This document shows positions 15,199 to 22,498 of a stretch of DNA of 32,962 nucleotides, in pieces (position 1 is the first letter of the stretch; each line of letters starts with the position of its first letter). The position numbers were made by a program, and so were the translations under genes. The notes beneath the pieces are model-generated. The model was given only the letters and a program-made list of their open reading frames with translations. It had not been told where the DNA came from and searched no databases. The DNA is from an uncultured Prevotellaceae bacterium (GTDB lineage: Bacteria > Bacteroidota > Bacteroidia > Bacteroidales > Muribaculaceae): positions 1 through 32,962 of the forward strand of contig CAMJZF010000019.1 in assembly GCA_946410125.1 (NCBI GenBank), read 5' to 3'.

Positions 15199-17265
15199 AT
15201 GAAGAAAAAAACACTCTCCATTATCAAGGACGACCCTTGGCTGGAGCCTTTTGAGGAGGCGATTGTGGGTCGCCACAACGATTTCCTGCGCAAGGAGGAG
15301 GAACTCACTGCCGGTGGCGGTGACCTCGTCGACTTTGCCAACGCTTATAACTATTACGGGCTGCACCACACCTCCCAGGGATGGGTGTTCCGCGAGTGGG
15401 CTCCTAATGCCACCCAGATTTTCTTGATTGGAGATTTTAACAACTGGACCGAGTGTGCGCCTTATCGATTAAAACGCCTCGATTGTGGCAACTGGGAAAT
15501 AGCCTTGCCCGAGCGGGGCATGAAGCATGGCGATCTCTTCAAGCTCTCAATCCACTGGGAAGGTGGGCAGGGTGAGCGCATTCCTGCCTATGCCACACGT
15601 GTGGTCCAGGACGACAACACTAAGATTTTCTCGGCGCAGGTGTGGAACCCTGCCAAGAAATATGAGTTCAAGACCAAGAATTTCAAGCCTAATGTGAAGC
15701 CGTTGCTCATCTATGAGTGCCACATTGGCATGGCGCAGAACAAGGAGGCGGTGGGAACCTATGAGGAGTTCCGAACCAATGTGCTGCCGCGCATCCATGC
15801 CGACGGCTACAATGCCATCCAGATAATGGCTATTCAGGAGCATCCTTATTATGGCTCTTTTGGATATCACGTGTCGAGCTTCTACGCTGCTTCGAGCCGA
15901 TTTGGCACTCCCGAGGAGCTCAAGCACCTCATCGATGATGCCCACTCGCTGGGGATTGCCGTGATTATGGACATCGTTCATTCTCATGCCGTGAAAAACG
16001 AGGTTGAGGGTCTGGGACGGTTCGACGGCAGCTACGACCTCTATTTCTATGGTGATGGCAAGCGCGAGCATCCGGCATGGGACTCGTTATGCTTCGACTA
16101 TGGCAAGAATGAGGTTCTCAACTTCTTGTTGAGCAACTGCAAGTTCTGGCTTGAGGAATATAAGTTCGACGGTTTCCGTTTCGACGGCGTCACCTCTATG
16201 CTTTATTATAATCATGGGCTGGGGCAGGCTTTCGGCAGCTATGACGACTATTACAATGGCAATCAAGACACTAACGCCATTACCTATCTCACTCTTGCCA
16301 ACAAGCTCATTCATCTCGTTAATCCCAAGGCAATAACCATTGCCGAGGAAATGAGTGGCATGCCGGGGCTGGCACGCAAGGTGAAGGACGGCGGCATTGG
16401 CTTTGACTATCGCATGGCTATGGGCATCCCCGACTATTGGATTAAGACCATCAAGGAACAAAAGGACGAGTACTGGAAGCCCACTTCCATTTTCTGGGAA
16501 CTCACCAACCGACGCGCCGACGAGAAGACTATCTCCTATGCCGAGAGTCACGACCAGGCGCTTGTGGGCGACAAGACCATCATCTTCCGCCTTATCGACA
16601 AGGAAATGTACTGGCACATGATGACCGGCGACGACAACGGCGTGGTGAGCCGTGGCATGGCTCTGCACAAGCTCATCAGGCTCGTTACGGCTTCTACCAT
16701 CAATGGCGGCTACCTCAACTTCATGGGCAACGAGTGGGGGCATCCCGAGTGGATCGACTTCCCCCGCGAGGGAAACGGGTGGAGCCACAAGTATGCCCGC
16801 CGCCAGTGGGACCTCGTCGACCGTGAGGACCTCAAGTATCAGTTCCTCAACAACTGGGACAACGACATGATTCACCTCATTGGCGGGGTGCACAACTTCC
16901 AGGCTTTGCCCATACGCAAGCTATGGGACAAGGACGATGACCAGGTGCTTGCCTACATGCGCGGCAATCTTGTCTTTGTCTTCAACTTCAATCCTGTGAA
17001 GTCGTTCAGCGACTATGGCTTCCTGGCTCCGGCTGGTGAGTATCATGGGGTGATCGACAGCGACAATGTGCGATATGGTGGATACGGCAATGTTGACGAA
17101 GGAGTGAAGCATTTCACTCAGCCCGACCCGTTATATGACAATGCGGGGCTCGGATGGCTCAAGCTCTACATTCCTGCACGCTCTGCTCTCATCCTCCGCC
17201 TCCAACCGTCAAAGGCAAAGCCCGCTAAGAAAACCGCGACAAAACAAAGAAAATCCAAATCATGA
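15199..17265 (+). CDS. glgB: 1,4-alpha-glucan branching enzyme, eukaryote-like type (GH13_8)
   Basis: 688 aa from the ATG at 15199. It moves alpha-1,4 chains to make alpha-1,6 branches in glycogen in the cytoplasm. The N-terminus (KDDPWLEPFEEAIVGRH) and the CBM48 segment (GLHHTSQGWVFREWAPNA, FLIGDFNNW) match the eukaryote-like branching enzymes of Bacteroidota. The GH13 catalytic residues are Asp329 (FRFDGVTSM), Glu383 (AEEMSGMPG) and Asp452 (ESHDQ). The frame is open upstream to 14953, but that extension covers the promoter and lacks family similarity, so it is not used. The C-terminal tail is Lys-rich (KPAKKTATKQRKSKS), which is unusual and could aid binding to an acidic partner. It is divergent from the acyl-CoA synthetase gene and upstream of the LOG gene. 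Confidence 0.96.
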   Translation: MKKKTLSIIKDDPWLEPFEEAIVGRHNDFLRKEEELTAGGGDLVDFANAYNYYGLHHTSQGWVFREWAPNATQIFLIGDFNNWTECAPYRLKRLDCGNWEIALPERGMKHGDLFKLSIHWEGGQGERIPAYATRVVQDDNTKIFSAQVWNPAKKYEFKTKNFKPNVKPLLIYECHIGMAQNKEAVGTYEEFRTNVLPRIHADGYNAIQIMAIQEHPYYGSFGYHVSSFYAASSRFGTPEELKHLIDDAHSLGIAVIMDIVHSHAVKNEVEGLGRFDGSYDLYFYGDGKREHPAWDSLCFDYGKNEVLNFLLSNCKFWLEEYKFDGFRFDGVTSMLYYNHGLGQAFGSYDDYYNGNQDTNAITYLTLANKLIHLVNPKAITIAEEMSGMPGLARKVKDGGIGFDYRMAMGIPDYWIKTIKEQKDEYWKPTSIFWELTNRRADEKTISYAESHDQALVGDKTIIFRLIDKEMYWHMMTGDDNGVVSRGMALHKLIRLVTASTINGGYLNFMGNEWGHPEWIDFPREGNGWSHKYARRQWDLVDREDLKYQFLNNWDNDMIHLIGGVHNFQALPIRKLWDKDDDQVLAYMRGNLVFVFNFNPVKSFSDYGFLAPAGEYHGVIDSDNVRYGGYGNVDEGVKHFTQPDPLYDNAGLGWLKLYIPARSALILRLQPSKAKPAKKTATKQRKSKS

Positions 17266-17296
17266 TCGACTTGGTTTGATTTACCTTGCGACACGT

Positions 17297-17346
17297 GACT
17301 GACAACTTGAAACTGATAACTGACAACTGTATAACTTACAACTAAA
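17297..17346 (+). repeat. 7-bp-period tandem array between glgB and the LOG gene
   Basis: Seven units of AACTGAY type: GACTGAC, AACTTGA, AACTGAT, AACTGAC, AACTGTAT (one base longer), AACTTAC, AACTAAA. The last unit touches the ATG at 17347. Confidence 0.8.
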
Positions 17347-17883
17347 ATGAACATCGTTGTTTATTGCTCGGCCTGTTCCAATCTACCACAGGAGGTCATC
17401 GACATTGCCACAGCGTTGGGGCAATGGATAGGGCAGGGCGGACACACCCTCGTCTACGGTGGCGTTAACGCCGGCCTGATGCACGTCACGGCACAGGCTG
17501 CTGTCCATGCCGGTTGCAAGAATGTGGTGGGCATCGTGCCCGAGATTTTCCAGCATCGTGCCGACCCGCTATGCACCAAGCTCATTCTTGCCACCGACCT
17601 CAACCACCGCAAGGCTAAGCTTATTGCCGGTGGCGACGTGTTTGTGGTCTTGCCCGGTGGCTTGGGCACCATCGATGAGTGGGTGTCTACCCTCTCGCAG
17701 CTGGTGGTGGAGGGCAGCGACCGTCCCGTCGTTGTGGTGAACTATCACGGCATGTTCTCGGCTCAGGCTCAGCAACTGCATGCCACCGCTCAGTCGCTGT
17801 TTGCCCGCTCCAGTGGCATCGACCGTTCAATCCTCGTCGGCACCTCACAAGAATTAATCACTCAATTATCTAAATTCCTTTAA
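17347..17883 (+). CDS. LOG-family protein (cytokinin riboside 5'-monophosphate phosphoribohydrolase-like)
   Basis: 178 aa, the usual LOG length. It has a Rossmann-type nucleotide-binding fold: LVYGGVNAGLM near residue 36-46 and the hallmark PGGLGTIDE at 103-111, which holds the catalytic Glu. Plant and bacterial LOG proteins split the N-glycosidic bond of nucleoside monophosphates such as AMP. They were long labelled lysine decarboxylases, which is wrong. The bacterial role is unclear; nucleotide turnover is likely. It lies 81 bp after glgB and 30 bp before the adenosyltransferase in the same direction, so it is probably co-transcribed with the latter. Confidence 0.9.
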   Translation: MNIVVYCSACSNLPQEVIDIATALGQWIGQGGHTLVYGGVNAGLMHVTAQAAVHAGCKNVVGIVPEIFQHRADPLCTKLILATDLNHRKAKLIAGGDVFVVLPGGLGTIDEWVSTLSQLVVEGSDRPVVVVNYHGMFSAQAQQLHATAQSLFARSSGIDRSILVGTSQELITQLSKFL

Positions 17884-17913
17884 CTCCATTTATTCCTTTA
17901 TACTCTTTATTTT

Positions 17914-18474
17914 ATGAAATCTAAAGTTTACACTCTCACAGGCGACAAAGGCACCACCTCACTGGTTGGCGGCCAACGTGTTGCTAAAGATGATATCCGT
18001 GTCGAGGCCTACGGCACTGTCGACGAACTCAATGCCCACATCGGTCAGGTGGTGCATGCCATCAAGGGCGAAGACCCCGATGTGGACAAGCTCCTCTTTA
18101 TGGTCCAGAACAAGCTTTTCAACATCGGGGCTTATCTGGCTACCGAGCAGACCGATGCCGAGTCGCCAGTCTATGGACTTAAGGAAGACGACATCAAGGC
18201 CGTTGAGGCGATGATCGACCGCCTCGACGAGAACCTGCCTCCAATGCGGGGCTTTATCTTGCCTGGCGGATGCAGCGCCGCGGTGCTCTGCGACCTGTGC
18301 CGCACTGTTACACGTCGGGCCGAGCGGCGCGTGGTGACTCTCGCAGCACAAAAACCGCTCAACCCCATGGCACAGCGTTTCCTCAACCGTCTTAGCGACT
18401 TCTTCTTTATCCTCGCCCGCCACTGTAATGTCTCCCACAACATCCAGGAAGTCCTCTGGGATAAGAGTATCTAA
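17914..18474 (+). CDS. Cob(I)alamin adenosyltransferase, PduO type
   Basis: 186 aa, normal for the PduO/MMAB family. It transfers the adenosyl group of ATP to cob(I)alamin to make adenosylcobalamin, the cofactor of methylmalonyl-CoA mutase and similar enzymes; Bacteroidales use it in propionate formation. Seen: the N-terminal ATP site TGDKGTTSLVGG (residues 9-20), VEAYGTVDELNAHIG, then CRTVTRRAERRV and FLNRLSDFFFILAR in the helical bundle. It comes 30 bp after the LOG gene. The stop codon TAA is already part of the first unit of the tandem array that follows. Confidence 0.95.
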   Translation: MKSKVYTLTGDKGTTSLVGGQRVAKDDIRVEAYGTVDELNAHIGQVVHAIKGEDPDVDKLLFMVQNKLFNIGAYLATEQTDAESPVYGLKEDDIKAVEAMIDRLDENLPPMRGFILPGGCSAAVLCDLCRTVTRRAERRVVTLAAQKPLNPMAQRFLNRLSDFFFILARHCNVSHNIQEVLWDKSI

Positions 18475-18590
18475 GAGCAACTAAGAGCAACTAAGAGCAA
18501 CTAAGAGTAGCTAAGGAAGCTTAGGTCGCTTAGGTATCTTAGGTATCTATTCCTAGCTATTCTTAGTTACTCCTAGCTATTCCTATCCTA
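18471..18590 (+). repeat. 10-bp-period array after the adenosyltransferase
   Basis: It begins at the stop codon with three exact copies of CTAAGAGCAA (18471-18500), then CTAAGAGTAG, then decayed CTTAGGTAT-like units, then reverse-complement-type units (CTATTCCTAG, CTATTCTTAG, TTACTCCTAG). The two halves are roughly inverted, so the RNA could fold into one long imperfect hairpin. Confidence 0.85.
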
Positions 18591-18607
18591 ATTTAAAACA
18601 AAAAACA

Positions 18608-19234
18608 ATGAACAGCATTTTAACAACCCCTGGTGATTACAAGAATCTTCTTGCCTATCACAAGGCTAAGTGTGTTTTTGATGGGACAAACTATTTTACT
18701 CATCGTTTTTATAGAGCTGGCGACAGAACGATAGGACAGATGCAGCAGGCTGCTCGTTCGGGGAAGCAAAATATTATTGAAGGTAATGTAGATGGTGCAA
18801 CATCCACTTATTCCAATATGCATCTCTTGAATATTGCCATGGGTAGCCTTGATGAGTTAAAGGAAGATTTTGAAGATTTTCTACGAGTCAATGGTCTGCA
18901 ACGATGGGAGTTGAACAGTGATAAATGTATCCAGGCAAGAAATGTGTGTGCAAGGCACAATGAGCCTGAATATTATCTTAACGCTTTTGAAAAACGCTCT
19001 GCCGAGACTATTGCCAATATCATGATTGTGATAATAATGCAGTGTATTGCGCTTACCGGGCGCTTACTGGCAAGCCGAAAGAAACAATTCCTCGAAAATG
19101 GTGGAAAAAAAGAAGAGTTGTATAAGGCAAGAGTAGAGTATCGCAAAAGCCAACATTATTATACCTACGAAACACAACAGCAAGCTCATGAACCCGAAAT
19201 CTCTTATGGAATCCAAGACGAACTCCCCTTCTAA
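18608..19234 (+). CDS. Four-helix-bundle suffix-domain protein
   Basis: 208 aa, almost wholly helical. RFYRAGDRTIGQMQQAARSGKQNIIEG (about residues 33-60) matches the conserved segment of the four-helix-bundle family, whose members include proteins encoded in 23S rRNA intervening sequences and accessory proteins of diversity-generating retroelements. A helical SLDELKEDFEDFL and a hydrophobic IANIMIVIIMQCIALTG (about 136-152) follow. The C-terminus ends in a polar tail. No function is known for this stand-alone form and no reverse transcriptase or rRNA is nearby. The gene is more AT-rich than its neighbours and lies between two arrays of the same repeat family, which suggests it was gained separately. 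Confidence 0.8.
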   Translation: MNSILTTPGDYKNLLAYHKAKCVFDGTNYFTHRFYRAGDRTIGQMQQAARSGKQNIIEGNVDGATSTYSNMHLLNIAMGSLDELKEDFEDFLRVNGLQRWELNSDKCIQARNVCARHNEPEYYLNAFEKRSAETIANIMIVIIMQCIALTGRLLASRKKQFLENGGKKEELYKARVEYRKSQHYYTYETQQQAHEPEISYGIQDELPF

Positions 19235-19235
19235 T

Positions 19236-19365
19236 CTAAAAGCAACAAAGAATAGCTAAGAGTAGCTAAGAGTAGCTAAGAGTGTCTAAGGTCGCTATTC
19301 CTAGCTATTCCTAGCTATTCCTAGTCACTCCTAGTTACTCCTACCCACTCCTATCACTCCTGTCC
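19236..19365 (+). repeat. 10-bp-period array after the four-helix-bundle gene
   Basis: It starts with CTAAAAGCAA just after the stop codon, then AATAGCTAAG and AGTAGCTAAG units (19251-19289), a short spacer near 19285-19302, and reverse-type units CTATTCCTAG, CTAGTCACTC, CTAGTTACTC, CTACCCACTC. The halves can pair, giving an imperfect hairpin of about 30 bp. Confidence 0.85.
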
Positions 19366-19381
19366 TGCAATCGTTTGCGCA
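19366..19381 (+). promoter_or_regulatory. Candidate operator upstream of the X25 gene
   Basis: TGCAATCGTTTGCGCA, a near-palindrome (GCAATCGTTTGC) like LacI-family operators. Its AATCGTTTGC is the exact reverse complement of GCAAACGATT in the site at 22383. It lies 54 bp before the -7 box. Confidence 0.45.
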
Positions 19382-19434
19382 TTTTTTTTGGTGAAATGTG
19401 CATTTTTTTCATTCCCACACATTATTATAAAATA

Positions 19435-19442
19435 TATTTTTG
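19435..19442 (+). promoter_or_regulatory. -7 element of the X25/LRR gene
   Basis: TATTTTTG, an exact TAnnTTTG, with no clear -33. The leader is about 68 nt to the ATG at 19517. Confidence 0.55.
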
Positions 19443-19516
19443 CGAGCTATTTAGCATAAGGAATAAAAACTTATTTTACCAAAACAATATTTACTTACAA
19501 TAAAAAACGAAAAAAA

Positions 19517-21046
19517 ATGAAAAAATCTTTACTTAAAAATTTCTCGAGAACTCTACTCCTTCTCGCATGCGCCTTCACGGCTAATTACGCCTGGGCAGAT
19601 GCCGAGGCCTCGGCATCTGATGTTTATTCAGTTGCCGGAAATAACGTTGATATATTTGGTGCAGCATGGAATATTTCAGAAACAGCACCAACTATGACGC
19701 TTGAGAACGGGATTTATCAATGGACTTCAGGTGAGTTTGTTGTTACAAATAATTATGGTGTTCGCTATAAAGTTGTAAAAAATCATAGTTGGGAGAATAG
19801 TTGGGGTGGTAATTATGACGGTGACGACCATAATCAGGGATATGACATAAGCAGCTCTGGTCGTTACACTATGACATTCTTCTTTAACCCAACTACATCT
19901 GCTGTTTATGCTGAGCTGCACGACATTTTCACTGTTGCAGGAAGTAGTACTGAATTATTTGGAGCATCATGGGATCTTAATGTTATGGCCAATGACATGA
20001 CTTATAATGGCAATGGTATTTGGACATGGACTAAAAAATGTGTTAAGCTGACTGCCGGCAACATTGAATTTAAAGCTGTAAAAGGACGTGATTTTAACTA
20101 TGGCAAATGGCCAGCTGGCGACAATTATAATTTAAATATCCCAAGTGATGGTGTTTATAATGTAACTATTACTCTTAATCTTAATAATAATGAAGTTTCT
20201 GTAAATCTCGATAAGCTTTTGGCTAACGATGCTACCAACTTCCCAGATGAAGAATTCCTTTTTTATCTCTCAGGAAATTACCCAGAGATGACAGCAGACG
20301 GCTATTGGTCGCCAGAAGAATTGGCTTCGATGGTAACTTTGGCTTGTCCTAATTTTGGTATTAAATCTCTCAAAGGAATTGAGCATTTCACCGCATTGGC
20401 TAATTTGGATTGTTCAGGTAATAAGTTGACTTCACTTGATTTGACAAGTAATACTGCTCTTACAAGCCTAAATGCCAGCAATCAAACTGTAAGTTTTGAG
20501 AATGTGGTAACAAAACAAACACTCCCAAATGGAAAGAATATCTACTTTATTTGGTTGAATAATCAACATAATGGAAATGATCCTTGGTTCTGTGGTGTAA
20601 TAGATGATTATGAAGGTGTAACATCTAACTTTGATTTGAGTCGTGTTACTTGGGGCGAAGGTTGTGAAGTATATCATGGCACATATGTTGAACCCTCTCA
20701 GACAAGTTTGCAGGCTCTCTCTGGTGATATAGAAGATTCTAATTGGATTGCTGGCGATATTTTGCTTGTTGATGCAGTAACTGATAATAATGGTTCGTTT
20801 GCATACAAATATGACACTGGTGCAGCAAATGTGAGTGGGGATAGTAAATCATTGGATGTTAATGTTACTTGGCAAGGTTCCAATACTATTACAGCAATCG
20901 ACTCAGTAAATGTAAAAAGTGAACTTAAGGCTATCCGTTACTATAATATGATGGGTGTTGAGAGTGCTAATCCATTCCAGGGTGTGAACATCGTTGTTAC
21001 CGAGTACACCGACGGCAGCCGCACTACCGCTAAGGTTGTTAAGTAA
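19517..21046 (+). CDS. Secreted protein with two X25-like starch-binding modules, LRR segment and T9SS-like tail
   Basis: 509 aa. Signal peptide 1-27 (cut after NYAWA). Residues 35-133 and 136-232 are two copies of a module with VAGNNVDIFGAAWN / VAGSSTELFGASWD at the start, W-containing strands (KNHSWENSWGG), and TFFFNPTTSAVYAEL / TITLNLNNNEVSVNL at the end. This matches the X25-type module found beside amylase and pullulanase domains. Residues 286-325 form a short leucine-rich stretch (LANLDCSGNKLTSLDLTSNTALTSL). Residues 471-509 (IRYYNMMG, TEYTDGSRTTAKVVK) look like a type IX secretion C-terminal tail. It has no catalytic domain; binding starch at the cell surface for the enzymes downstream is an inference. 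It is AT-richer than its neighbours. Confidence 0.75.
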   Translation: MKKSLLKNFSRTLLLLACAFTANYAWADAEASASDVYSVAGNNVDIFGAAWNISETAPTMTLENGIYQWTSGEFVVTNNYGVRYKVVKNHSWENSWGGNYDGDDHNQGYDISSSGRYTMTFFFNPTTSAVYAELHDIFTVAGSSTELFGASWDLNVMANDMTYNGNGIWTWTKKCVKLTAGNIEFKAVKGRDFNYGKWPAGDNYNLNIPSDGVYNVTITLNLNNNEVSVNLDKLLANDATNFPDEEFLFYLSGNYPEMTADGYWSPEELASMVTLACPNFGIKSLKGIEHFTALANLDCSGNKLTSLDLTSNTALTSLNASNQTVSFENVVTKQTLPNGKNIYFIWLNNQHNGNDPWFCGVIDDYEGVTSNFDLSRVTWGEGCEVYHGTYVEPSQTSLQALSGDIEDSNWIAGDILLVDAVTDNNGSFAYKYDTGAANVSGDSKSLDVNVTWQGSNTITAIDSVNVKSELKAIRYYNMMGVESANPFQGVNIVVTEYTDGSRTTAKVVK

Positions 21047-21070
21047 TTAGAAAATACAAGTATAAGCACT

Positions 21071-21108
21071 AGCCCCCCTCTCAATCTCCCCCCTCAAGGG
21101 GGAGAGGC
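21071..21108 (+). repeat. REP-like element, left copy of an inverted pair
   Basis: A 38-bp C/G-run element (AGCCCCCCTCTCAATC... ending GGGGGAGAGGC) with an internal CTCCCCC/GGGGGAG hairpin. An inverted copy lies at 21250-21282. Confidence 0.7.
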
Positions 21109-21142
21109 ACTGAGGCCTACACAGGCTGGGAGGCTCCCATAC

Positions 21143-21182
21143 ACAACAGCCCCTTCTCATTCAACCGAGAAGGGGCTGTTGT
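21143..21182 (+). terminator. 16-bp perfect hairpin after the X25 gene
   Basis: Arms 21143-21158 and 21167-21182 pair perfectly (ACAACAGCCCCTTCTC and its complement) with an 8-nt loop. The sequence after it on plus is ATTATATTATT rather than a pure T run. It most likely ends the X25 gene's transcript. Confidence 0.65.
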
Positions 21183-21199
21183 ATTATATTATTCATGAT

Positions 21200-21231
21200 A
21201 ATTTGTGGTCAATTCCCGGTAATTTGTGTTG
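21200..21231 (+). repeat. Short 10-11-bp-period repeat
   Basis: Three units AATTTGTGGTC, AATTCCCGGT and AATTTGTGTTG. The 12-mer GGTAATTTGTGT (21218-21229) occurs again at 21433-21444, next to the end of the deacetylase gene. Confidence 0.5.
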
Positions 21232-21249
21232 AGAAAACATGCGCAGCCA

Positions 21250-21282
21250 GCCTCTCCCCTTGAGGGGGAGATTGAGAGGGCT
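21250..21282 (-). repeat. REP-like element, right inverted copy
   Basis: A 33-bp inverted copy of 21071-21108; the two differ only in the lengths of their C/G runs. The pair encloses about 140 bp that hold the hairpin at 21143-21182. Confidence 0.7.
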
Positions 21283-21450
21283 GTGGGGGATTATTATTTT
21301 GTATTTTAATTTTAGAGCCGCAGGCTCAATAATTTTAAGCTCCGCCAGGAGCGCCCCTTCCTGCATCTAAGGATATAGTTTTTAATCGTCATTAATCGTT
21401 TGAGAAAAACCGAGAGGGGGCTGGTCCTTATTGGTAATTTGTGTGAAAAA

Positions 21451-22200
21451 CTAAATGCCCGAGAGGCTGTCGCTGTGCAGTGCAAACGCCTCGGCGGCAC
21501 CACAGCGGCTCTCAATGCCACGGAACTTCTCCATTGGCGTGTGCCATTCGTCATATAAAGGCTTCATGTTCTGGCTTACGTGGCAGAAACAAGCCTCATG
21601 TTTGCGCTCTGCCACTGCCTCTATGTTCACCCAGTGCGTTGGGTGGAACATCTGAGTCTGCTCGCCAGTCATCACCTCAAAGTAGTAGAGCTTGAAACGG
21701 CGGTCGAGACGGCGCCAGGCATCCAGCACCAGCGTGCCGCACACCGCATGGTCGCGATGAGCGTCAATGGGCCAGTGAGTGAGAACCACGTCAGGGTTCT
21801 CACGGTCAATCAGTTCGCGCATCTCGCGGTATCGGTCCAAGTTCACCTCGGTGTTGCCGTCAATCTGACTCATGAAGATGTGTCGCGCGCCGGTAACCTT
21901 GCATGCGTTCTGGCTTTCCACCACGCGTATCGCCGCCGCCTCGTCGTGGCTCTTGCCAGCTATGCCCGCCTCGCCACGTGTGAGGTAGACACACACCACC
22001 TCATGCCCTGCATCGGCAAGCAGGCACATCGTGCCACCGCATCCTGTCTCGGGGTCGTCAGGGTGAGCCCCAATCACCAATATCTTGCGGCGTTGCCTTG
22101 TGTTTTCACTGCCTGCAGCACGTCCTGCCACAGGAATTCCTAAAACGGTAGCTCCCAGGGCCGCCGTCCCAACAGTCTTTATCATCTCTCGCCGGTTCAT
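21451..22200 (-). CDS. Tat-exported PIG-L (LmbE-like) deacetylase
   Basis: 249 aa from the ATG at 22200. Residues 2-30 (NRREMIKTVGTAALGATVLGIPVAGRAAG) are a twin-arginine-type signal. The metal and catalytic sites are present: AHPDDPE at 45-51 and HWPIDAHRDH at 142-151, the family's zinc-binding His/Asp set. PIG-L family enzymes remove acetyl groups from N-acetylglucosamine-type conjugates; the substrate here is unknown. An earlier in-frame ATG at 22254 overlaps the -7 box (22252-22259) and gives no useful signal, so 22200 is the start. It is divergent from malQ and shares the region with the repeat array at 22311, so co-regulation is possible. Confidence 0.88.
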   Translation of the reverse strand: MNRREMIKTVGTAALGATVLGIPVAGRAAGSENTRQRRKILVIGAHPDDPETGCGGTMCLLADAGHEVVCVYLTRGEAGIAGKSHDEAAAIRVVESQNACKVTGARHIFMSQIDGNTEVNLDRYREMRELIDRENPDVVLTHWPIDAHRDHAVCGTLVLDAWRRLDRRFKLYYFEVMTGEQTQMFHPTHWVNIEAVAERKHEACFCHVSQNMKPLYDEWHTPMEKFRGIESRCGAAEAFALHSDSLSGI

Positions 22201-22251
22201 GTCTTGTAAAGGAATTAAAAGGAGTAAAAGGGTAGTTTCAGATAGTTTTTG

Positions 22252-22259
22252 CAAAAATA
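22252..22259 (-). promoter_or_regulatory. -7 element of the PIG-L deacetylase gene
   Basis: Minus strand TATTTTTG. The only TTTG upstream is 26 bp away, too far for a normal -33. It rules out the upstream ATG at 22254. Confidence 0.5.
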
Positions 22260-22310
22260 ATGAAAATACATGAATAAAAAAATAACAAAGAAATGTTTTT
22301 CACCCCCACC

Positions 22311-22380
22311 TATCCACTCCTATCCATTCATAGTTATTCCTATCCACTCATAGTCACTCTTAGCCACTCCTATCCCTCCC
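22311..22380 (+). repeat. 10-bp-period array between the deacetylase and malQ
   Basis: Seven units in exact 10-bp register: TATCCACTCC, TATCCATTCA, TAGTTATTCC, TATCCACTCA, TAGTCACTCT, TAGCCACTCC, TATCCCTCCC. Unlike the other arrays it lies between divergent genes. Confidence 0.85.
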
Positions 22381-22382
22381 TC

Positions 22383-22398
22383 TGCAAACGATTTCACA
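22383..22398 (+). promoter_or_regulatory. Candidate operator upstream of malQ
   Basis: TGCAAACGATTTCACA directly after the repeat array. GCAAACGATT is the exact reverse complement of part of the site at 19366-19381, and it lies 54 bp before the proposed -7, as that site does. Confidence 0.45.
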
Positions 22399-22451
22399 CT
22401 TTTTTCCACCTTATTATAATAAATCTTTAATATAAATAGTTTAAATATTAG

Positions 22452-22459
22452 TAACTTTA
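22452..22459 (+). promoter_or_regulatory. Possible -7 element of the malQ operon
   Basis: TAACTTTA, seven of eight bases of the expected pattern spelled TAnnTTTG except the last; no good -33. A second weak choice is AATCTTTA at 22422-22429. Confidence 0.35.
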
Positions 22460-22498
22460 CTCACAGAAAAAACTTATAAATCAAAATACATAAAACTT

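Noticed and set aside
17347-17883. Lysine decarboxylase
   Set aside because: PGGLGTIDE marks a LOG phosphoribohydrolase; the decarboxylase name is an old misannotation of this family.
18471-19365. CRISPR array
   Set aside because: Units are about 10 bp, degenerate and without unique spacers, and no cas gene is near.
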